26,327 nt of DNA from a virus, in the IMG/VR virus record IMGVR_UViG_3300028361_000109, positions 1 through 26,327 of that record. One strand, written 5' to 3'. Below are positions 20,163-26,327 of this stretch, piece after piece. A program made the translations under genes and the position numbers. The number at the start of each line of letters is the position of its first letter. Position 1 is the first letter of the stretch. Under the pieces are notes generated by a model. The model was not told where the DNA came from. It did not search any database and saw nothing but the letters and a program-made list of their open reading frames with translations.

Positions 20163-20737
20163 CCGTACCACCCGACACGCTCAACACCCAAAAGCGCAGA
20201 AACCGCCATTGGCAATTCGCTATAGCTGCCCTCAACAACAGCCTCTCGGTGCTCGTACCAGTGCGCAATCGTTAAAAGAATCGCGTGGCGAAGGCTCGCA
20301 GGAACATCTGCCGCCGTGTCGCCATATCCGGCAACATATGTGATCTTAATCGCATCATTACGAATGTAGGCAGGTGGCCACACAAAATCCTTTTTCGGCT
20401 TTAAGCACACGAAGTCACCATCTAGGCGAACCTCAAAATCTGTCAGCGGTGCCGTCTGGATTTCGTTGCCTGCATCATAATACTCAACCGCAGTCAGGCT
20501 TTGGAACGGTCCAACATTCAGGCGCACCCATCCCGGCGATTGTGATACCCACTGCGACCAAGATTGTGTAATCATTGCGCGGCCAAGAACACCATCACCG
20601 TCAAAATGTGAAACTGCTGCGCCGATCATGGCCGAGATGCCTGCGTCCTCATCATCGTGATCCACGCGCAAGTGTGCCTTGGCCTCTGCAAGCGTCACAG
20701 GATCAACGAGCGGCGCAGCTGTGCGCTTCGTGGTCAC
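20159..20737 (-). CDS. Head-tail connector (gp6-like / phiE125 gp8 type)
   Basis: This 192-residue protein starts at GTG 20737 (GTGA overlap with the gene before). It reads PVTLAEAKAHLRVDHDDEDA at the front, LNVGPFQSLTAVEYYDAG centrally, and ends with a helical region (ADVPASLRHAILLTIAHWYE). The LAEAKxHLRVD opening with a C-terminal LRxAILxLxAHWYExRE helix identifies this connector family, which adds a ring below the portal. Confidence 0.88.
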   Translation of the reverse strand: MTTKRTAAPLVDPVTLAEAKAHLRVDHDDEDAGISAMIGAAVSHFDGDGVLGRAMITQSWSQWVSQSPGWVRLNVGPFQSLTAVEYYDAGNEIQTAPLTDFEVRLDGDFVCLKPKKDFVWPPAYIRNDAIKITYVAGYGDTAADVPASLRHAILLTIAHWYEHREAVVEGSYSELPMAVSALLGVERVGWYG

Positions 20738-20919
20738 TTTGTGGCCTTCTCGGCCTTGGAGCGTTTCACGGCCTTATCTGGTGCCTTTTCAGCACGCACG
20801 ACAATGGCCTGCTCGGCTTCAATCATGCGGATGGCCTCTGCATCATCAACCTCGATCACGTCGCCGCGATTTTGTGCGCCTGTGGCTGTGGCCCGCGCCT
20901 GTAGCAATTCAATTTTCAT
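20734..20919 (-). CDS. Small charged protein after the capsid gene
   Basis: This 61-residue protein starts MKIELLQARATATGAQNRGD, with VIEVDDAEAIRMIEAEQA and a Lys-rich end (KRSKAEKATK). Short proteins with this plan (strand, 'GDVIEVDDAEAxRMIEAGQA', basic tail) are common immediately downstream of phage capsid genes. They may act in head completion, but the role is unproven. GGAGG lies before the ATG. Confidence 0.75.
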   Translation of the reverse strand: MKIELLQARATATGAQNRGDVIEVDDAEAIRMIEAEQAIVVRAEKAPDKAVKRSKAEKATK

Positions 20920-20944
20920 GGTGTGTCCTCCATCGGTTTAGTGA

Positions 20945-20966
20945 GGCGGCAAGTTTCCCTGCCGCC
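20945..20966 (-). other. Strong hairpin just after the capsid gene
   Basis: GGCGGCA (20945-20951) pairs perfectly with TGCCGCC (20960-20966) around an 8-nt loop, beginning 13 nt after the capsid stop codon. No T-run follows on either strand, so it is not a full rho-independent terminator. It is better read as a transcript-stabilising or partial attenuating hairpin that would raise capsid mRNA relative to downstream genes. Confidence 0.5.
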
Positions 20967-20978
20967 CTTCAAAGCCGA

Positions 20979-22259
20979 TTAGGCTGTGATAAGGTGCTTG
21001 ACCGCTGCGGTGTCTGCGAGTTCGCCGTCGAAGCGGATGTAGCCAGCGACACCGAATCCGGGCCAGAAGTCCTTGTCCTGTAGTGCGCCGATCAGAGGTG
21101 AGCCGACTTTGCGCACGTAATACTTGCCGAAGTCACCGAACAGCATGACCTTTGCACCAGTCGCCAGCGATGCCATCGCTTGGTTGACGCGGTAGCTGTA
21201 GCCAAGCAACGAACCCGGCTGGCCTTGCTGGACGTTGCCCATCTGCCAGAGGTAGTTTCCGTCACCGTCTTTCAGCTTGCGGATCGCCGCCAGCGTCGAG
21301 TCGTTGAACATGAACTGAACCTTTGGCCCCATGCGGTACGCGGGATCGATGGAATGAACCAGATCAATGATCTCGTCTCCGGTAATCGCCGCCGTGCCTG
21401 TCGCGGTTTTGCCCAGCGTCGAAGCCGTTACAATGCCGTTTGGTGCCGACGAACCGCCGCCGGTAGTCAGTTGCAGGTTAGCAATCCGGCCCAGACGTTC
21501 GCCAAGCAGATCGCCAAGAACCTGCTCCATCGCCATGATGGAATCGTCAGCAAGCTCTTTCGAGACGCGCAGCCATTCGGTGTCATAGGCGAACGCCTCC
21601 AGCACCTTCTGACCGAACGTCACATCCTTGCCACCGTCATCCGTGAGCGTCACGCCCTGACCGCCGCTTGCTGCCGCTGTAACCGCCGTATCATTGACGG
21701 TTGGCATGGTGATCTGACCACCACCCGAAGTTGTGAGCACGGTTGCCACATCCTCGGAGTACATCGGACCCCAAGCCAACATTGACTTGACGAGGATATT
21801 CATCAACTCAGTTGGCACCGTGTAGCCACCAGCCGCGACCGCAGTCGTTTGCGCACGTTGCTCAACATTGGTGTACCCACGCGACAGAACCGAACGCGCC
21901 TCGCTATCCATAGCACCCATCTGGCCTTCTGCGCGCAGATAAGCATGGAAGGCGGTACGGTAGTCCATATCGCCGCCCTGACGGGCCTCGGCAGGCTCGT
22001 TGCCGGGGCGCTTGGATTCGCGCGCTTGGCGCTCTTCCATTTCGCGGGCTTCTTCAGCGCGCTTTTCAGCGGCCTCCAATTTACCCATACGCTCGGCGCG
22101 TGATTCAATGTCGCCAACCTCGGTCAGCGCCTTATCGACGGCAATCTCTGCCTCGGCACGCTGCTCTTTGGTGGACTTGTCGCTAATGCCGTCAAGCATT
22201 GAACGGGCCTCGGTCAGCGTCTTAGCTGCCTGCTCCCGCAGTTCTTTAATCGTAGCCAT
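20979..22259 (-). CDS. Major capsid protein (HK97 gp5 type)
   Basis: This 426-residue protein starts MATIKELREQAAKTLTEAR. The first ~95 residues are charged coiled coil (delta/scaffold domain, e.g. LEAAEKRAEEAREMEERQ), to be removed by the neighbouring protease probably near the GGDMDYRTAF region. The coat domain follows, with TTAVAAGGYTVPTELMNILV, VEQRAQ and FGDFGKYYVRKVGSP typical of HK97-fold capsids. The start at 22259 is chosen because GGAGG sits about 10 nt upstream; ATG 22274 overlaps that site. Confidence 0.92.
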   Translation of the reverse strand: MATIKELREQAAKTLTEARSMLDGISDKSTKEQRAEAEIAVDKALTEVGDIESRAERMGKLEAAEKRAEEAREMEERQARESKRPGNEPAEARQGGDMDYRTAFHAYLRAEGQMGAMDSEARSVLSRGYTNVEQRAQTTAVAAGGYTVPTELMNILVKSMLAWGPMYSEDVATVLTTSGGGQITMPTVNDTAVTAAASGGQGVTLTDDGGKDVTFGQKVLEAFAYDTEWLRVSKELADDSIMAMEQVLGDLLGERLGRIANLQLTTGGGSSAPNGIVTASTLGKTATGTAAITGDEIIDLVHSIDPAYRMGPKVQFMFNDSTLAAIRKLKDGDGNYLWQMGNVQQGQPGSLLGYSYRVNQAMASLATGAKVMLFGDFGKYYVRKVGSPLIGALQDKDFWPGFGVAGYIRFDGELADTAAVKHLITA

Positions 22260-22355
22260 TCTATAGGCCTCCATTTGAAGGATCTGGACGTCATCCGACG
22301 TTCAATCCGGCGCTTGCCCATGGCGCGGGATGTGGGCCAACAGCGAGAGCCGCCG

Positions 22356-22922
22356 TTATCTAATCAGCTTGCCCTTCATGCGAAGCCGAAAACTTTGTGC
22401 CGTTTCGCAGGGGCGCGATGCCTCCAAGCTGCGAAGGGCAATTTCTGTTGTTACGTAAGCGCCGCGCGGAACGATTGATACCTCTAGCAATTCGCCAACC
22501 TTTTCGATTGACCGCAACGGCGTGTCTCCGGTTTCGTCCCACGCCTGACGTCCACCTTCCATAGAGAATGAAAAGCTCATCTGGTCGATGTTTCCGGCGC
22601 TGATGTTTTCCATCAGGTCACGAGCGATTGTGGTGTTTGGCGGTGTGATCTCGACACGCAAGCCCCGTTCATCCTCGGAAATAACCAGCGTTCCCGCCTT
22701 CTTTCGCCCGATCACACGACCGTAATCATGGTTATCCAGCGCGTGAATATCATCACGCAACAGCGCTTCAGAAAAGGCTCCTTTGCGAATGACCTCTCGG
22801 AACATACCGCCAATATCCGTTTCAGTATCAAATACGGACGCATAGCCGACAAGGCGCTTAACTGCATCATCCGCGCGGGCTTCGACCTTCATTCCGGCGT
22901 GAACCCTAATTTCGCTATTCAT
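22356..22922 (-). CDS. Prohead protease (HK97 gp4 type)
   Basis: This 188-residue serine protease of the U35 type matures the capsid. It starts MNSEIRVHAG at 22922 and overlaps the portal's end by 8 nt; an ATG at 22985 would lie inside the portal gene. The likely catalytic residues are His65 (ALDNHDYGRVIG), Ser116 (DQMSFSFS) and Glu147 (GELLEVSIVPRGAY), in the usual order and spacing. FREVIRKGAFSEAL near the front is also characteristic. A 96-bp gap separates it from the capsid gene, holding the capsid ribosome-binding site. Confidence 0.9.
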   Translation of the reverse strand: MNSEIRVHAGMKVEARADDAVKRLVGYASVFDTETDIGGMFREVIRKGAFSEALLRDDIHALDNHDYGRVIGRKKAGTLVISEDERGLRVEITPPNTTIARDLMENISAGNIDQMSFSFSMEGGRQAWDETGDTPLRSIEKVGELLEVSIVPRGAYVTTEIALRSLEASRPCETAQSFRLRMKGKLIR

Positions 22923-24156
22923 CGTTTGCGCCCTCCGTTGTAGGCTGTGGCGGTGCCATTGCCGCCTTGTCTGCCGTATGCCCATCCAGCGGCACCGTAG
23001 CGCCCTGAATTAGAAGCTGATCGCCACCGGCCAGCGGCTCACGGTTATCCATTGCGCGCGCCTCGTTTGGCGTTAGCTGGCCTGTCTGAACTGCCGTGCT
23101 GTTGCCTTCCATGCGCGTCTTGTAGTCGCCGCGCAGCAATCCATCGACATTGAACTCTGCGAACCGCGACGAACCGCGCCCGAATAGCTTTAGGTTCATC
23201 TCCGCTTCAAGCTGCTCAACCCACCGCTTCAACGTGTGCTTGACGAGGTGCAAATCCTGCTGCTCGCTGTTGCTAAACGTGGCACGCGACAAGTCTTGCA
23301 GGAACGTAGGTGGCAATGAATAAATGCGCCCGATCTCAACAACTGCAAACTCTTGAGTTTCAACAAGCTGCATTTTCGCCGGGTCAGACGTGAGCGGCTC
23401 CAGCTTGTGGCCTAGCGGAATCGCCAGCACGTTAGCGCCCTTGCGCGCCGCCTCTTTGGTTGCTTCCGCAATGTCAGCCGATGCACGCTGCGCCGACTTC
23501 TCAGAACCGAACGGCCCCTGCAAGGTAAACGCTGGCAATCCGCCATTTTTGAACAGCTTTGATCCGTATTCGTTGGCGTTTACCGCCTTACCGATAGCCA
23601 CCGCGCATTGCCGCAATGGGCTGCGATGTGTCAACAGATCCGACTTGAGCATGAACGTGAGATCCAGCACATCGGCCTGATCGTATAGCTGCGTTTTGCC
23701 GCCTGCTTCGTGCTTGTATTGCTTGCGCCCGTTTGCCAGACGCTTCACCGTAGCATTTACCAGCGGAAAAAGGTTTATCGCGCGGCCCTGACTGTCGCGC
23801 TCAATATATGTGACAAACCGGCCTTCTGTGAAAACCGCGTTGAACATATCAAAGCGCCATTGAAACGACGAATAGTCATCGTTTACGTTTCCATGGAGCA
23901 TCTCAACAACGGGGTTTGCCCGCGTAGACTTCACCTTCTTTTTGACGCCTCGGCTGTCGCGGTCATAGACGTTGAGCGGAAGCCCCGCCATTGTACCCGA
24001 AAGGAAGTTTACAGCAGCCCATACCGCAGGCACGCCAAGGGCTTCCTCCATTGAAACCGTGGCGCTGCCGGTGATGCCGAAAATCTCCAGCATGTTGCGC
24101 GGGTCGGACTGCGTGAATGTCGCCTCCCGTTTTTCACGCTTTCCAAATCCGAACAT
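22915..24156 (-). CDS. Portal protein (HK97 gp3 type)
   Basis: This 413-residue protein forms the dodecameric ring for DNA passage. Family marks are VWAAVNFLSGTMAGLPLNVYD early, VEMLHGNVNDDYSSFQWRFDM, ALNLFPLVNATVKR-like strands, and late SLPPTFLQDLSRATFSNSEQQ and LFGRGSSRFAEFNVDGLLRG. It starts with a base shared with the terminase stop (TAATG) and overlaps the protease gene at its end. The length is normal for the HK97 family. Confidence 0.92.
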   Translation of the reverse strand: MFGFGKREKREATFTQSDPRNMLEIFGITGSATVSMEEALGVPAVWAAVNFLSGTMAGLPLNVYDRDSRGVKKKVKSTRANPVVEMLHGNVNDDYSSFQWRFDMFNAVFTEGRFVTYIERDSQGRAINLFPLVNATVKRLANGRKQYKHEAGGKTQLYDQADVLDLTFMLKSDLLTHRSPLRQCAVAIGKAVNANEYGSKLFKNGGLPAFTLQGPFGSEKSAQRASADIAEATKEAARKGANVLAIPLGHKLEPLTSDPAKMQLVETQEFAVVEIGRIYSLPPTFLQDLSRATFSNSEQQDLHLVKHTLKRWVEQLEAEMNLKLFGRGSSRFAEFNVDGLLRGDYKTRMEGNSTAVQTGQLTPNEARAMDNREPLAGGDQLLIQGATVPLDGHTADKAAMAPPQPTTEGANDE

Positions 24157-25943
24157 TAGCCAACCTCCAGTGCGAAATTCTCATCATCCCAAGGGGAAAA
24201 CGGAACATCGCCAATATCCCGCGCCGTAGCCGCACCGACTGCCATTGCAAGCGCAACCGCCATGTCTATGCGCGCCGTTGCCTTGTGTTTCGTGAACCGC
24301 CGAAGATCCGCAGGCGAGCGGTCAAATGTTGCCGACATAACCGCAGAACGCAGCGCGGGGTTTACATGCACGCGGATGCGCTTTTCCATGATGAGCGTTT
24401 CCAACTCGTCAACAGAACCCGGCATCCAGAGCGTTATTTCGCTTCCGTCAGGCGCTTCCCGTTTGCGCTTATTCCAACCTTGCGGATGGTCCAGCATCGG
24501 GAATGTTGCGCCCATATCGCCGCAAATCGCCTCGAAGTCAGCGATAAGGAAGTTGTCATAAGCCACAAAATCCAGATAAAAAGCGTCTGAATCGTCAATC
24601 AAATCCTGAGCCACATAGTCCAGCCGCGTCTTTTTGCCCGGCGTTGCGGTTATGAACCCAGCATCGGCCCATAAATTATAGGGCGCTCCGTCTTTTTCAG
24701 AACGCGCCTGCATCGTTTCGTCTGGCGTGTACCCATGAACAAACGCGGCAAACATCGGCTTGCCGTCCTCAGCAACGCCATCCTCGAACACTAGCGCCTT
24801 TGCGGTCAGGTCAGTCTTTGCCGAAAGGTCAAGGCCAGCATAGCACCGCTTGCTTGCGAACTGATCCAGATCCAGCGTGTGGTCCTCAACGCTTTCCCAC
24901 ATCTGCCGCGAAATCCACGCGCTCTCCGCATCGGTCCATTCGCAGAAGTGCAGCCGCCGGATGCCGTTTGCCTTCGCCGCAATGTCCTTCGCCTGCTTTA
25001 CCTGAATTGCGAGATATTCCTCGGTTATCGTCACGCCCAAAAGCGGGTTGGCCTTGATCCAGCATGACGGATCGTTGAATGCGTCATCATCATCGTCTAA
25101 CGAGCAAACATAGCTGAACGCCGTGTCGTCATCAACGTCCTGCGCTGCGACCGCGACCGCGTGCTTTCGCTCCTGCCAGCATATGCTTTTCCGGTCGCTG
25201 CCGCTGTTTGTAATCATAACTAGCAACGGTTGTTCGCGGAACTTAAATCCGCGCTCCAGCGTCTCGATCACGCCGCCGTCAGGGTGTTCGTGCACCTCGT
25301 CGCACAACGCAAAGTGTGGTCGCGGTCCTGAGCCTGTTTTCTTCGTCTCACGCGATACGGGCCGAAAGAAGCTGCCCGACTTCATATGCGCAAGGTTGTA
25401 TTCCCTGCCCGGACCGCCGCTGCGCCTAATTACTTTGTCCAGTGATGGCGCTTTGTCCACCATGCCGACCGCATCCCGAAACAAAATGCCTGCCTGCTCT
25501 TTGGTAGCACCCGCCGCGTATATCTGCGCGCCTGCCTCGTTGTCCGATACCATGCCGTAAAGGCCAATCGCTCCGACCATTGGAGACTTGCCGTTACCCT
25601 TGCCCTGCTCAATGTAAGCCCGACGGAATCGCCGCTTGCCCGTCTTGATCCACTTCCACCCAAACAGCGAGCCGCAAATGAATTTCTGCGAAGGCTCCAA
25701 CTCAAATGGCACGCCGTCAAACTGGCCTTCGCTCAACCGCAGAACCGTAGAGCAGAACCGATAGAACCGATCCGCCGCGTCTGTGTCGAACACCAGCCCG
25801 CGCTTGGTTGCCGTTGCCATGTCGTCTAGGTGCCGTTGCGCCGCATCCCGAACGTGTGGCCCTGCGATGATCTCGCCAGCCTCTACCGCCTTCGCGTAGG
25901 CTGTGCATGGGTCAGTTGAGGAACTCGTCGCTTGGGTCGGCAT
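24156..25943 (-). CDS. Terminase large subunit (HK97 type)
   Basis: This is the ATP-driven packaging motor and nuclease, 595 residues. The Walker A-type loop is EQGKGNGKSP (about 112-122), Walker B is HFALCDEVHEH (about 210-220), and the RNase H-like nuclease has CYAGLDLSAKTDLTA (Asp near 372) and a late ARIDMAVALAMA. The N-terminus DPCTAYAKAVEAGEIIAGP is conserved in the family, so the start must be near 25946. ATG 25943 is preferred because GGAGG lies 6 nt upstream of it (only 3 nt from ATG 25946). It overlaps the small subunit by about 32 nt. Confidence 0.93.
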   Translation of the reverse strand: MPTQATSSSTDPCTAYAKAVEAGEIIAGPHVRDAAQRHLDDMATATKRGLVFDTDAADRFYRFCSTVLRLSEGQFDGVPFELEPSQKFICGSLFGWKWIKTGKRRFRRAYIEQGKGNGKSPMVGAIGLYGMVSDNEAGAQIYAAGATKEQAGILFRDAVGMVDKAPSLDKVIRRSGGPGREYNLAHMKSGSFFRPVSRETKKTGSGPRPHFALCDEVHEHPDGGVIETLERGFKFREQPLLVMITNSGSDRKSICWQERKHAVAVAAQDVDDDTAFSYVCSLDDDDDAFNDPSCWIKANPLLGVTITEEYLAIQVKQAKDIAAKANGIRRLHFCEWTDAESAWISRQMWESVEDHTLDLDQFASKRCYAGLDLSAKTDLTAKALVFEDGVAEDGKPMFAAFVHGYTPDETMQARSEKDGAPYNLWADAGFITATPGKKTRLDYVAQDLIDDSDAFYLDFVAYDNFLIADFEAICGDMGATFPMLDHPQGWNKRKREAPDGSEITLWMPGSVDELETLIMEKRIRVHVNPALRSAVMSATFDRSPADLRRFTKHKATARIDMAVALAMAVGAATARDIGDVPFSPWDDENFALEVG

Positions 25944-26289
25944 CATCGTCCTCCGGTGCCTGCACCTTGCTGCGGTCTACAGGCGTGCCGCCCATTGAAC
26001 TCAGCAGCATCCGCATCTGGGCAAACACCGCGACCGGAGCATCGCCCTTGTTAATCTCAGACTGCAAGATAACAGCCAAGCCAACAACGCGCCGATCAGA
26101 CCGGCCAAGCCATGGAAAGTCTGCGTTGAACTCGTCCCATATTTCAATCTGATCCGCGTCAAAAGACTTCGGTGCAGAGCCAAGTGATTTGACTTTAGGT
26201 GTTGCCCTATCAGAAAAACGACCTGCATTCTTAGCTATCGCTCCGGTAACTTTCGCCACCTCCTGCGGTAGCCGTGGCCTGCCTGCCAT
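25912..26289 (-). CDS. Terminase small subunit (P27 family)
   Basis: This 125-residue protein starts MAGRPRLPQEVAKVTGA. The AGRPRLP opening, the FDADQIEIWDEFNADFPWLG middle, and RRVVGLAVILQSEINKG match the P27-type small terminase, which recognises phage DNA to begin packaging. The ATG at 26289 is favoured because GGAG lies 9 nt upstream; ATG 26304 has none. It is the first gene of the late block. Packaging sites (cos or pac), if nearby, would lie at or beyond the right edge. Confidence 0.88.
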   Translation of the reverse strand: MAGRPRLPQEVAKVTGAIAKNAGRFSDRATPKVKSLGSAPKSFDADQIEIWDEFNADFPWLGRSDRRVVGLAVILQSEINKGDAPVAVFAQMRMLLSSMGGTPVDRSKVQAPEDDDADPSDEFLN

Positions 26290-26327
26290 TTTTAGATGCT
26301 CCATTTTGTGGATGTGAAAAATTCAAC

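Noticed and set aside
22260-22355. Gap between protease and capsid genes as a possible separate scaffold gene
   Set aside because: It is only 96 bp with no usable frame. The scaffold function is supplied by the capsid's own N-terminal delta domain.
1-26327. Possible complete circular or terminally redundant genome
   Set aside because: The first and last bases do not match, and joining the ends would hit a stop soon after the left-edge gene without giving a sensible protein. The window is better treated as a fragment.

Overview
This 26.3-kb window reads as part of a tailed-phage or prophage genome, most likely a lambda/HK97-like siphovirus of an alphaproteobacterium. The Rhodobacterales (Roseobacter group) are my best guess. 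This rests on recognisable protein families (P27-type TerS, HK97-type TerL, portal, protease and capsid, tail chaperone, tape measure) and on a tail-gene order that matches the gp11-gp15 order of Rhodobacter-type gene transfer agents. No contractile sheath or baseplate-wedge genes are seen, so the tail should be long and non-contractile. No integrase, tRNA, rRNA, CRISPR array or IS element is visible. Both ends appear to be cut: a gene runs off base 1, and the terminal bases do not repeat each other. All family calls are from recognition of the translated sequence, not from a database search.

Layout. (1) Bases 1-614, minus strand: a small control operon with a Cro/CI-like HTH gene, a small winged-helix-like gene and a truncated gene, linked by ATGA overlaps. 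(2) Bases 615-728: a divergent control region with a 17-bp operator-like palindrome and a good rightward promoter. (3) Bases 729-3684, plus strand: about 13 very small, tightly coupled genes. They include a lipoprotein, three Cys-rich putative zinc proteins and a 30-residue membrane peptide, and are mostly of unknown function. (4) Bases 3778-4433: a leftward secreted protein and a rightward pair, including an HTH gene, behind a second promoter/operator. (5) Bases 4414-5743, minus strand: a lysis cassette of holin, signal-bearing GH24 endolysin, an unlisted 32-residue membrane protein, i-spanin and overlapping o-spanin. (6) Bases 5890-6461: a plus-strand HNH-AP2 homing endonuclease gene abutting the 5' remnant of a second holin gene. 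(7) Bases 6465-11074: tail-fibre and accessory genes, including a protein built of fifteen 22-residue repeats. (8) Bases 11122-18938: tail tip, peptidase, tape measure, tail chaperone and tail tube. (9) Bases 18938-26289: head completion, capsid, protease, portal and terminase.

The morphogenesis genes run right to left from terminase to lysis as one near-continuous transcription unit with stop/start overlaps at almost every junction. Early genes run in the opposite direction, and both pass through HTH-controlled switch regions.

The strongest new observations are as follows. A canonical -1 frameshift signal (GGGAAAC, 6-nt spacer, hairpin) sits in the tail chaperone gene and opens a 103-residue extension with no suitable start codon of its own. 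The homing-endonuclease insertion scar in a holin gene ends exactly at the HNH stop codon. The 22-residue repeat tail protein carries 66-nt-periodic DNA repeats. Two unlisted mini-genes encode single-span membrane peptides (1616-1708 and 4909-5007).
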